Positions 1 to 7,583 of a stretch of 64,000 nt of DNA are shown one piece after another. The stretch covers positions 496,001 to 560,000 of the forward strand of contig CAVZVI010000011.1 of assembly GCA_963778675.1 (NCBI GenBank). The letters run 5' to 3'. How positions within the stretch are numbered: the first letter of the stretch is position 1; each line of letters begins with the position of its first letter. The position numbers were made by a program, and so were the translations under genes. This DNA is from CAWCDJ01 sp963778675. GTDB lineage: Bacteria; Acidobacteriota; Terriglobia; Bryobacterales; Bryobacteraceae. A model generated the notes under the pieces. It was given only the letters and a program-made list of their open reading frames with translations, made no database searches and had not been told where the DNA came from.

Positions 1-40
1 CGCAGCCGAGAATTGCCGCGAGGGCAACGAGGACCTTCAC
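1..40 (-). CDS. Lipoprotein-like N-terminus, partial (runs off window)
   Basis: Only the first 13 codons lie in the window. A GTG seven bases after the yecE stop reads MKVLVALAAILGC, which has a basic start, a hydrophobic core and a lipobox-like ILGC. This is the shape of a lipoprotein signal peptide. It would be the fourth gene of the selD-pyrF-yecE operon. No clear Shine-Dalgarno sequence precedes the GTG, and the function cannot be read from 13 residues. Confidence 0.4.
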   Translation of the reverse strand, partial: MKVLVALAAILGC

Positions 41-46
41 TGTTTT

Positions 47-787
47 CTATTGTACGTTCTGGCCGAGCAGCCGTTTCAGCGCCAGGGCGTTCCCTGCCGC
101 GTAGCCAGCCTCGTCGTTGTCGAAGTAGACGTAAACGGCGCGCATGTCGCGCTGCCACGCGCGGATGCGATCGGCCCAGGTCTTCAACGTTCTTGAGGGA
201 TAGCTGCCCTGGTATGCGCCCGCGGGGCCGTGCAGCCGGACGTAGGTGAAGTTGGCGGTGATCTCGATGCCCGATTGGATCCCTGCGATTTCGAAGATGC
301 AGAAGGCCGCGCGGTGGCGGCGAAGAATTCGATAGATCTCCCGGGTGCGCCATGTGGCATTGCGCAGCTCGAAGGCATATCGCCGGCGCGGCGGCAGCGC
401 TTCCAGAAAGCCCTCCAGCCGCTCCGGGTCCACCTCCCAGTTGGGAGGAAGCTGAAAGACAATCGGGCCGAGTTTCTTTTCCAGGCGGTCGATCCGCTCG
501 AAGAATTTCGCGATGCCGGGCCCGGGGTCCTTCAGCTTTTTCATGTGGGTCAAGTACCGGCTGCCTTTCGCGGCGAAGCGAAAACCCTTGGGTGTCGTGT
601 CCCGCCATGACGCCAGCGCTGTCTCCCGCGGCAGTTGATAGAAGCTGTTATTGAGCTCCACGGTGTCGAAGTGCCGCGCGTAGAACTCCAACATTTTCGA
701 AGCCGCCAGGTCTTCGGGATAGAAGGGACCGCGCCAGTGTGGATAGTGCCAGCCGGAGGTGCCGATGCGGATCGATCCGCTGCTCAT
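47..787 (-). CDS. DUF72 (YecE-like) family protein
   Basis: A 246-residue protein, the usual length of the DUF72/YecE family, a TIM-barrel-like family of unknown biochemical role. Family hallmarks are visible: the N-terminal GTSGWHYPHW, the ELNNSFYQLP segment, FAAKGSRYLTH and a C-terminal YVYFDNDEAGYAAGNAL. The start codon overlaps the pyrF stop (ATGA), so it is probably translationally coupled to pyrF and selD upstream. No function is assigned. The nucleotide and selenium neighbours give no firm clue. Confidence 0.9.
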   Translation of the reverse strand: MSSGSIRIGTSGWHYPHWRGPFYPEDLAASKMLEFYARHFDTVELNNSFYQLPRETALASWRDTTPKGFRFAAKGSRYLTHMKKLKDPGPGIAKFFERIDRLEKKLGPIVFQLPPNWEVDPERLEGFLEALPPRRRYAFELRNATWRTREIYRILRRHRAAFCIFEIAGIQSGIEITANFTYVRLHGPAGAYQGSYPSRTLKTWADRIRAWQRDMRAVYVYFDNDEAGYAAGNALALKRLLGQNVQ

Positions 788-1470
788 ACCGCCGCAATCT
801 CTTCGAGTACACGGACCGCCGCGGCGGCCGGGTCGGCGGCACGAGTGATCTGGCGGCCGATCACCAGGTAACTCGCGCCATCGCGGATGGCTTCGGCGGG
901 TGTCGCGACCCGCTTCTGATCGCCCTTGGCCACGCCCGCGGAGCGTACGCCCGGAGTGACCACAATCGCCGCGGGACCGGCGATGCGGCGGACCGCCGTT
1001 ACTTCGAGCGGCGAACAGACCACTCCGTCGACGCGGGCGTCCATGGCCTGGCGCGTACGGATAGCCACCAACTCGGAGACTTCGCAGTCGTGGCCGAGTT
1101 CGCGCAGATCCTCACGGCCAAAACTGGTGAGCACCGTGACGCCAAGCACCTGCAGATGCGATTCTCCCTTGCCCTCGACCGCCGCTCGCATTACGGAAGG
1201 AACCGCGTGGACAGTCAGAAACCGCACGCCGGTGCGGGCCACGTGTGCGACCGACCGCTTCACGGTTTCGGGTATGTCATAGAACTTCAGGTCGAGGAAA
1301 ACTTCTTTTCCCTGGTCAAGCAACTCGCGGACCACCGTCATGCCGGCTGCCGCATAGAGTTCCATCCCGACCTTATAGAAGCCGGCGTGCGCGCCGAGAC
1401 GCCGTACCAGGAGACGGGCCTCTTCGGCACTTTCGACATCCAGAGCGATGATGAGGGGGTTATGTTTCAT
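784..1470 (-). CDS. pyrF: Orotidine 5'-phosphate decarboxylase
   Basis: Converts OMP to UMP, the last step of de novo pyrimidine synthesis, in the cytosol. At 228 residues it has normal length. The catalytic D-x-K-x-x-D array is D60-L-K62-F-Y-D65, with a further LIIALD strand at the N-terminus and the phosphate-binding VTPGVR and VIGRQI segments near the C-terminus. The ATG overlaps the selD stop (ATGA) and its own stop overlaps the yecE start, so the three genes form a tightly coupled operon. The call is secure. Confidence 0.97.
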   Translation of the reverse strand: MKHNPLIIALDVESAEEARLLVRRLGAHAGFYKVGMELYAAAGMTVVRELLDQGKEVFLDLKFYDIPETVKRSVAHVARTGVRFLTVHAVPSVMRAAVEGKGESHLQVLGVTVLTSFGREDLRELGHDCEVSELVAIRTRQAMDARVDGVVCSPLEVTAVRRIAGPAAIVVTPGVRSAGVAKGDQKRVATPAEAIRDGASYLVIGRQITRAADPAAAAVRVLEEIAAV

Positions 1471-2519
1471 ATAAGGCGGACCGGTTTCTCCTGACGCGGC
1501 AGTACGCGGCCGACGCGACGCGCGCCGTTGAGCGAGCGCTCGAGCGCCACGGCGCCGGATTCGGGAAGAGCAATCAACAGTCCGCCCGAGGTCTGCGGGT
1601 CGTAGAGCAGGTCTTCGACCTCGCGGGCGATCGGTATATCAGTCGCCACCGCGCACGAGACGAATTCGCGGTTGTTCTTCAGGCCGGCGGGAATCGCCCC
1701 GAGCCGGGCATAATCCAGTGCGCCCGGCAGGAAGGGAACAGCATCCACGACGATTTCCAGGGTCACCTCACTGGCCACGGCCATCTCGCGCGCATGGCCC
1801 AGCAGGCCGAATCCCGTGACATCGGTGCAGCCGTGCACCTCGAGCCGCAACATCTCCTCGCAGGCACCGCGGTTGAGCGCCAGCATGCTGGCAGTGGCTT
1901 CCGCCACGTGAGCCTCGTCCGCAACGCCGCGCTTGGCCGCGGTGGCGATGACGCCGGTGCCGATCCGCTTGGTGAAGACCAGGGCGTCCCCGGGACGCGC
2001 GCCGGAATTGGCCATCACCCGGTCCGGGTGCACCGTGCCGGTGACCGCGTATCCGAACTTGATTTCGTCATCCGCCACGCTGTGGCCACCCAGGATCGAA
2101 CAGCCGGCCTCGTGCATCTTCTCGGCGCCGCCCCGCAGGATCTGCCGCAGGTCATCCAGCGCTTCCTTCGCCGGCCAAGCCAGGATGGAGAGGGACGAGA
2201 TGGGGCGGCCGCCCATGGCGTAGACGTCGCTCAGGGAGTTGGCGGCTGCGATAGCCCCGTATGTATATGGATCGTCGACAATTGGCGTGAAAAAATCCAC
2301 CGTCTGCACGAGCGCGAGCTCCGGGGTCAGCTTGTACACGCCGGCATCGTCGGCGGTGTCAAACCCGATCAGCACGTTTTCATCCGGCCAGCGGGGAACG
2401 GCGGCCAGCACCTGGTCCAATAACTTTGGACTCAGCTTGGACGCTCAACCCGCGGCCTTCACGTGCGCCGTAAGCTTGCGAACGCCGCTTCCCGAGGGGC
2501 GCGGCTCCAAATCACTCAT
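1467..2519 (-). CDS. selD: Selenide, water dikinase, selenocysteine-containing
   Basis: SelD makes selenophosphate from selenide and ATP, the selenium donor for Sec-tRNA. A plain open frame gives only 317 residues from a TTG at 2420 and lacks the catalytic N-terminus. Reading through an in-frame TGA at 2445-2447 extends it to an ATG at 2519, giving 350 residues (E. coli SelD has 347). The recoded part reads HVKAAG-U-ASKLSPKLLDQVL. U25 and K28 have the same spacing as catalytic Cys17 and Lys20 of E. coli SelD. DTADDAGVY and GGHS nucleotide-binding motifs follow. A bacterial SECIS-like hairpin lies just after the TGA. It is first in the operon with pyrF and yecE. Automatic annotation would truncate it. 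Confidence 0.95.
2412..2435 (-). promoter_or_regulatory. Bacterial SECIS-like hairpin after the selD UGA
   Basis: Downstream of the UGA the mRNA can fold as CTG, a bulged A and GTCCAA pairing with TTGGAC and CAG, a nine-pair stem with a five-base AGUUA loop. The loop starts about 20 nt after the UGA and has a G in its second position. This agrees with the known bacterial SECIS rule of an apical loop 16-37 nt from the UGA with a G among its first two bases. It would be read by SelB, which is not in this window. Confidence 0.75.
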
Positions 2520-2520
2520 T

Positions 2521-2537
2521 AGAACTATAATAGCGGG
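2521..2537. promoter_or_regulatory. Compact divergent promoter between selD and the hydrolase gene
   Basis: Only 18 bases separate the two divergent ATGs. A perfect -10 hexamer TATAAT at 2526-2531 points right and ends six bases before the ATG at 2538. The opposite strand reads TATTATAG, which could act as a -10 for selD. Neither gene has a Shine-Dalgarno sequence, so both mRNAs may be leaderless. No clear -35 box was found. This is inference from sequence only. Confidence 0.4.
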
Positions 2538-3932
2538 ATGCGACGCATCTCCCTGCTGCTGGCCGTGCTCCTTTTGGGCCTGGCTTTCACCCTGGTTTCG
2601 CGCGAGCCGGACGCGCGCTTGAGAAGAGCGCACCGGGCCGCCGAGCGCAGTGGCTGGATTCAGGTACACCTCGAGGGGACGCCCCATGACATCGGGTTCC
2701 AGCACGGGTACCTGCTCGCGCCGGAAATCCAGGACAACTTCAAGGCGATCTCGACCGAGATGGTCCACGAGGAGAAGAAGGACTGGGGATTCTTCCGGAA
2801 CGCGGCGCAGGAGGTCTTCTGGCCTCATGTCGAGCAGGAGTACCGCGACGAGTTGAACGGCATCGTCGAGGGGCTGAAGGCGCGCAAGTCGCAGCTCGAT
2901 CTCTGGGACATTGTGGCCATGAATGCGTGGCTCGAACTGCCCTACTACGACAAGTGGTATAACCAGCAGCATCCAGGCACGGAGGCTGGTACCGGCCCGG
3001 GCGACCATTGCAGCGCCTTTGTGGCCACCGGCAGCTACACCAAAGACGGCCGGATCGTGATCGGGCACAATAACTGGACCAGCTACTCGTCGGGCGAGCG
3101 CTGGAACATCATCTTCGACATCGTGCCGGCGAAGGGCCACCGCATCCTGATGGACGGCTCCGCGGGACTGATCCATAGCGGCGACGATTTCGGAATCAAC
3201 TCGGCCGGCATCGTCATCACCGAAACCACCATCAGCGGTTTCAGCGGATTCGACCCCAACGGCGTGCCGGAATTCGTGCGGGCCCGCAAGGCCATGCAGT
3301 ATTCGGAGTCCATCGACGATTACGCACGCTACATGAAGGACGGCAACAACGGCGGGTATGCCAACAACTGGCTGGTGGCCGACAGCAAGACAAACGAGAT
3401 CGCCAGCCTGGAACTGGGGCTGAAGAACGTCATCCTGCAGCGCACCAGGGACGGCTTTTTCGTGGGTTCGAATTTCCCGGCCGATCCCAAGCTCGCCAAG
3501 GAAGAGACCGATTTCAACGTCAACGACAAAAGCCGGAGTGAAAATGCGCGGCACGTCCGCTGGCTGGAGTTGATGCAGCAGAACAAGGGCCGGATCGACG
3601 TGGCGATGGGGCAGAAGTTCCTGGCGGATCATTTCGACACGTTCGAAGGGAAGAACGAGGCGAGTGAAAGAACCCTGTGCGGGCACGTCGACAGTTCGCC
3701 CCGCGGCATGGGAACCTGGCAGGCGCCGTATGCCCCGGCCGGCGCTGTGCAGAACAAGGTGACCGACGCCGCAGGCGCGGAGAAGATGTCGCTCACGGCG
3801 GCGTTGGGGCACGCCTGCGGCATCAGCTACAAGGCTTCGGAGCACTTGGCGAAACACCCGGAATTCGGCTGGATGAAGGACATCCTGCGGGACATGCCGG
3901 CGCGCGGATGGGCGCGATTCACGGCGAAATAG
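2538..3932 (+). CDS. Secreted phospholipase B-like / C45-type Ntn hydrolase
   Basis: A 464-residue protein with a hydrophobic N-terminal signal sequence (residues 3-20). It resembles the C45/acyl-CoA:6-APA acyltransferase and phospholipase B-like Ntn-hydrolase group. The putative nucleophile is C158 in GDHCSAF, followed by VIGHNNW and an FVGSNFP segment typical of the fold. Such enzymes self-cleave before the Cys and hydrolyse amide or ester bonds. The substrate here cannot be told. The Cys is internal, so maturation would need autocleavage at H157/C158. It ends flush against the convergent small gene at 3933. Confidence 0.75.
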   Translation: MRRISLLLAVLLLGLAFTLVSREPDARLRRAHRAAERSGWIQVHLEGTPHDIGFQHGYLLAPEIQDNFKAISTEMVHEEKKDWGFFRNAAQEVFWPHVEQEYRDELNGIVEGLKARKSQLDLWDIVAMNAWLELPYYDKWYNQQHPGTEAGTGPGDHCSAFVATGSYTKDGRIVIGHNNWTSYSSGERWNIIFDIVPAKGHRILMDGSAGLIHSGDDFGINSAGIVITETTISGFSGFDPNGVPEFVRARKAMQYSESIDDYARYMKDGNNGGYANNWLVADSKTNEIASLELGLKNVILQRTRDGFFVGSNFPADPKLAKEETDFNVNDKSRSENARHVRWLELMQQNKGRIDVAMGQKFLADHFDTFEGKNEASERTLCGHVDSSPRGMGTWQAPYAPAGAVQNKVTDAAGAEKMSLTAALGHACGISYKASEHLAKHPEFGWMKDILRDMPARGWARFTAK

Positions 3933-4397
3933 CTACTGCGAGACAGGCGCGAGACTGAGCGCAATCTTTCGTACAATCTCTTCAGAGACGCCCGGCAGGA
4001 AGACGATGTGGCAGCTGCATTCGCCGTTCTTTGCGGGCACACTGGCGCTGAACGCATTCGGATCGTCGGAATTCCGCGAGCTCCGGTCCTGGTAGAAGGT
4101 TCGCTTTGGCGTGTTTTCGAACATTTTGTCCTTGGGAATGTGAAGCACCTTCTGAATGGATTCGGGCATCGGTTTGAACGCCTGCCCCGGCTGGCTGGTG
4201 ACTACGGCGATGGCGGTTGTGGCGTCTTTGAAAACGACCGCGCCGGAGGTTTCCGAGAAGGGGGTCCAATCCGGAGGCGCCGCGATCCGGCAGAGGCCCT
4301 TGGCATCGTCTACCGTCTTCCACCCGGTGGGTACCGGCGGCTGCGCGGGCGCCTGGAAGAATAAGAGAACCAGAGTAGGAACTATGCATTCTCTCAT
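3933..4397 (-). CDS. Small secreted protein of unknown function
   Basis: A 154-residue protein. I start at MRECIVPTLVLLFFQ because this gives a clean signal peptide ending near APAQ. An in-frame upstream extension to 4487 lacks such features and would overlap mtgA. The mature part has three Cys (GLCRIAAP and GECSCHIV) and no motif I recognise. It is convergent with the hydrolase gene with no gap and lies downstream of mtgA on the same strand, 86 bases away. Real coding is likely, function unknown. Confidence 0.6.
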   Translation of the reverse strand: MRECIVPTLVLLFFQAPAQPPVPTGWKTVDDAKGLCRIAAPPDWTPFSETSGAVVFKDATTAIAVVTSQPGQAFKPMPESIQKVLHIPKDKMFENTPKRTFYQDRSSRNSDDPNAFSASVPAKNGECSCHIVFLPGVSEEIVRKIALSLAPVSQ

Positions 4398-4483
4398 GGT
4401 TGGAGTGTACCGCCGGGATAACGCGGGAACAACGGGGACCGGCAACGGCAGGACGGAAATACACGAATCAGGAACCGGTTGTC

Positions 4484-5176
4484 TCACCAGCCCGTCTGCG
4501 ACATGCGCTTCAGGATTTCGGCGCTATAAGCGTTCATCCGCGCCGGCTTGCGGCGGAGTGGAGCGGGAAGCAATGCAGCGAGGCGCGCGGCCTGCTCCCG
4601 GGTCAAGGCGGAAGCGGGGATGCCGTACCAGGCTTGCGCCGCCGCCTCCGCTCCGTAGATGCCGGGGCCCCATTCCACGACGTTGAGATACAACTCCAGA
4701 ATCCGGCGCTTCGGAAGCAGGAGTTCGGCTGCCGGGGCGAGCGTGAATTCCACCGCCTTGCGCGGCAGTGAACGGTAGGTGGTGAAGAACAGGTTCTTGA
4801 CCAGTTGCTGGGTGATGGTGGATCCGCCGCGGCCCAGACGGCCCTCGTCCAGATCCTGGTCGACCACTTTCTGCACTTCCTTCCAATCGATGCCGTGATG
4901 CTGGTAGAAGCGCCCATCTTCGGCTGCCACCACCGCATGCAGCAGGTTGGGGGAGATCAGGCGGAGAGGAACGTAGGTGCGTCTCTTTCGATAGGGGGCC
5001 CGCCGAAACCAGGATTCCAGGCGCCGTTGAGTCTGCACGGCGGTGGTTGGCGGATTGACCCAACGGAGGGCGGCCAACTCCAGGAGCGCCAGCCCGTAGA
5101 GCACCGCCGCTGTACCCGCCGTCCAGAGGAGAAGCGTCTTCCACCAGGAACGGCGTTTCTTCGCACGCTTCCGCAA
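4484..5176 (-). CDS. mtgA: Monofunctional peptidoglycan glycosyltransferase (GT51)
   Basis: Polymerises lipid II into glycan strands at the inner membrane. The 230 residues comprise a basic cytosolic tip, one transmembrane helix (about 12-36) and a GT51 domain. The catalytic Glu is E86 in AAEDGRFYQHHGID. The second signature is GGSTITQQLVKNL from residue 117, followed by KAVEFTLA and ILELYLNVVEWG. No transpeptidase domain follows, so it is the MtgA type and not a class A PBP. It is divergent from the histidine kinase gene, with 35 bases between them. Confidence 0.95.
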   Translation of the reverse strand: MRKRAKKRRSWWKTLLLWTAGTAAVLYGLALLELAALRWVNPPTTAVQTQRRLESWFRRAPYRKRRTYVPLRLISPNLLHAVVAAEDGRFYQHHGIDWKEVQKVVDQDLDEGRLGRGGSTITQQLVKNLFFTTYRSLPRKAVEFTLAPAAELLLPKRRILELYLNVVEWGPGIYGAEAAAQAWYGIPASALTREQAARLAALLPAPLRRKPARMNAYSAEILKRMSQTGW

Positions 5177-5211
5177 GTAAAGATGTTACAACTCTTCTAG
5201 GGCTGCAAACG

Positions 5212-6666
5212 ATGACCCGGCTGGACAGCTTCCTGGCATATTCGGAGTCGCACCGCCTGATCGTGAGCGGGATCGCCGCGCTACTTGTCGGCGGAATCGC
5301 GGCCGTTGACTGGGTGCTCCCGCAAGTTACGTTCGGCTACCTGTACCTTCTTCCCATATTGCTCGCGGCCGCGGCGCTCAACCGGTTCCAGATTCTGGGC
5401 ATGGCGGTGCTATGTGCATATCTCCGGGAAGCTTTCGACCCCCTGCAGGGGACGCCCGGGGCCGCGGGCGAACACTGGCTTGCCACGTTCGATCCTCTGC
5501 TGTGGGCCCCGGGCTCGATGGGGCGGCTGTTGGTAGTCACGGTGGGCTTCGCCATGACCGGCTTCTTCTTGGCCGAGATCAACCTCCGGCGGCGGTTGCT
5601 CACCGAGCACCTCAAGGAGCGCGAACTACAGATGCGGCTGCGGCAGGAGGCGGAGCAGCAGGTTCGCATCCTCATCGAGACGAGCCCGCTGGCCATTCTG
5701 ACTCTCGACGAATCGGGCCGCGTCCTGCTGACCAACAAGTCGGCACGACAGGTGCTCGGTTTCGAGAGCGAAGCCCTGCAGGGTGAAGCCGTGGAGCCGT
5801 ATCTGCCGATTCTGCATCGCATGCTGCACAGCCATCGCTCGGGCGCCAATATCCGGACCAGCGTGGAATGCCGGGGGCAGCGGCGGAACGGCGAAGTCTT
5901 TCTGGCGCACGTGTGGCTTTCGACCTACCGCACGTCCGCGGGAGCGGGACTGGCCGCGGTGGTATGGGACGCCTCGGAGAACCTCCGCGACCGCGAAGGC
6001 GCGGGGCTCGATTCGATGATGGCTACCTCGCGCGTGCTGATCGGCGCGATTTCCCATGAGATTCGCAACCTGGCGTCGGCGGCGGCTGCGGCGCATTTCG
6101 CGCTCGCCGATAGCGGGATTGGAGGAAGCGAACATTACCAGGCGCTGGGAACGCTGATCCGGGGCCTCGAGAAGATCGCCTCCTCCGGCCTCAGCGCCGC
6201 GTCCGCCCGCGAAGCGGTTCTGGCCGACCTGGAGACGGTGCTCGACGAGACGCGTATCGTGATCGAGCCGACGCTGCGGGAGGCCGGAATCGACGTGAAA
6301 TGGGATGTCCCAAGCCGCCTGCCCCTGGTACAGGCAGACCAGCATAGCCTGCTCCAGGTATTCGTCAACCTGGCCCGCAACAGCCGGCGCGCGCTCGATA
6401 ACCGGCCCGGCGCCATGGTGCGGATCTCCGCGGCCCTGGAGAAGGACCTCGTCGTCGTTCGTTTTCGAGATAATGGTCCTGGGGTTGCCCACCCGGAAGA
6501 TCTGTTTCGGCCCTTCCAGCCCGGCTCGCGCTCCTACGGGCTGGGACTCTACATCTCGAGGGCGATCCTGCGAGCCCATGGCGGCGGACTGCGCTATGAG
6601 GAGGAGCCTGGCGGTAGTTGTTTTGCGGTGGAATTATGGCCGGTAGAGAGTGCTTCGGAAACGTGA
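5212..6666 (+). CDS. Membrane PAS sensor histidine kinase
   Basis: A 484-residue kinase. Residues 15-120 carry about four hydrophobic helices with only short loops, so sensing is probably within or near the membrane. A PAS domain covers about 150-258. The phospho-acceptor is H282 in GAISHEIRNLAS. The ATPase domain has an N-box at VNLARN (386-390), a G1 box DNGPG (420-424) and a short GLGL stretch near 448. Its TGA overlaps the ATG of the response regulator by one base, so the two form a two-component pair. The signal is unknown. Confidence 0.9.
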   Translation: MTRLDSFLAYSESHRLIVSGIAALLVGGIAAVDWVLPQVTFGYLYLLPILLAAAALNRFQILGMAVLCAYLREAFDPLQGTPGAAGEHWLATFDPLLWAPGSMGRLLVVTVGFAMTGFFLAEINLRRRLLTEHLKERELQMRLRQEAEQQVRILIETSPLAILTLDESGRVLLTNKSARQVLGFESEALQGEAVEPYLPILHRMLHSHRSGANIRTSVECRGQRRNGEVFLAHVWLSTYRTSAGAGLAAVVWDASENLRDREGAGLDSMMATSRVLIGAISHEIRNLASAAAAAHFALADSGIGGSEHYQALGTLIRGLEKIASSGLSAASAREAVLADLETVLDETRIVIEPTLREAGIDVKWDVPSRLPLVQADQHSLLQVFVNLARNSRRALDNRPGAMVRISAALEKDLVVVRFRDNGPGVAHPEDLFRPFQPGSRSYGLGLYISRAILRAHGGGLRYEEEPGGSCFAVELWPVESASET

Positions 6667-7307
6667 TGCAGGGGGAGGCGGTGCGGCCGATACACGCACT
6701 TCTGGTAGACGACCACGCGCTGTTCCGGGAAAGCGTAGCGCGCGTGCTGGCGGAGGAGTCCTGGCTCAAGATGGACCACTGCGGCAGCATTCGCGACGCT
6801 CTGACAGAGATCGCCCAGGGTGAGTTCGACCTGGTCCTGCTCGACCACGACCTGGGCGCGGAAAGGGCTTCACAGTTCCTGCCGGCGGCGCGCCAGGCCG
6901 GCTTCGAGGGCAAGGTGCTGGTGGTGACCGCCTGGGTAAGTGACAACGAAGCACGGCGCCTGATACGGCAGGGCGTGTCCGGTATTTTCCTGAAGCATTT
7001 GCCGCTCAGTCAGTTAGTAGAGGCCATCCAGACGGTCTCGAGCGGCGGGAGATGGTTCGACGCCTCCTTCGCCGAAGGCAGCTGTGAAAAGAATCCCAGT
7101 CAGGCGGAACCCCTGTTCAACGACCGCCAGCGGCGAGTACTGCGGTTCGTGCTGGAAGGCCTTTCGAACAAGGAAATCGCCTGGCGGCTGCAAATATCGG
7201 AAAGCTACGTGAAGGCGATCCTGCAAAGCCTCTTCCAGAAGACCGGAGTCCGAACGCGCGGCCAGTTGGTCCGGGTCGCCTTCGAGCAGTACGAAGACCA
7301 GATCTGA
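6666..7307 (+). CDS. NarL/FixJ-type response regulator
   Basis: A 213-residue two-domain regulator. The receiver has the acidic pair D15-D16, phospho-acceptor D60 in LVLLDHD, T88 and K110. The C-terminal LuxR-type helix-turn-helix reads LSNKEIAWRLQIS. I start at 6666, where ATG shares one base with the kinase TGA, because the receiver begins a few residues later. In-frame ATGs at 6618 and 6636 lie inside the kinase gene. Partner of the kinase immediately upstream, targets unknown. Confidence 0.9.
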   Translation: MQGEAVRPIHALLVDDHALFRESVARVLAEESWLKMDHCGSIRDALTEIAQGEFDLVLLDHDLGAERASQFLPAARQAGFEGKVLVVTAWVSDNEARRLIRQGVSGIFLKHLPLSQLVEAIQTVSSGGRWFDASFAEGSCEKNPSQAEPLFNDRQRRVLRFVLEGLSNKEIAWRLQISESYVKAILQSLFQKTGVRTRGQLVRVAFEQYEDQI

Positions 7308-7583
7308 CGCCGGGCCATCCTCCCTGCGCACCGACAAAACACCATAAAGATCCTGATTGTACGAAAGATACACTTCCGGCGGACCTGCATCTCCGGTTAC
7401 CGTAGAGGCATAAGCTTAGCCGGATCTCAGACCCGGCAACCGAGGCATAGGGGTGAGTGTCGCTGTCGGCACAAACCAGTAGTTTGGGGATGAAGGCTTC
7501 AGGCTCCGGCGCGAAAGCGCGTCGGAGTCCGAACTTTGGTCCTTTCCGTTCCTCTCTTCTGTTTCCCCCGATAAAATAAGAGT
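7308..7583. other. Intergenic region with possible structured RNA
   Basis: 276 bases between the response regulator and the aldehyde dehydrogenase gene, without a convincing ORF. It contains two copies of GAGGCATA (7405-7412 and 7442-7449) flanking a GCCGG/CCGGC hairpin (7419-7437). Further on, a CTCCG-GCGC stem with a GAAA loop closes at 7527. I could not match this to a riboswitch class I know. It may be a leader of the downstream gene or the terminator region of the two-component operon. Confidence 0.35.
7504..7527 (+). other. GAAA-tetraloop hairpin upstream of the ALDH gene
   Basis: CTCCG plus GCGC, a GAAA loop, GCGC, two unpaired bases, then CGGAG. A GNRA-type tetraloop on a GC-rich stem suggests a functional RNA hairpin in the leader or an intrinsic terminator of the regulator gene. 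There is no U-run directly after it, so a classic terminator is less likely. Confidence 0.4.

Noticed and set aside
2445..3857. 470-codon minus-strand frame over the hydrolase gene
   Set aside because: Antisense to the secreted hydrolase. Only its last 24 codons are real, and they are the N-terminus of SelD up to the UGA.
7390..7450. SAM-type riboswitch (because of CCCGGCAACC)
   Set aside because: Only one core element is present. The flanking P1-P4 helices and the kink-turn of known SAM riboswitches are missing.
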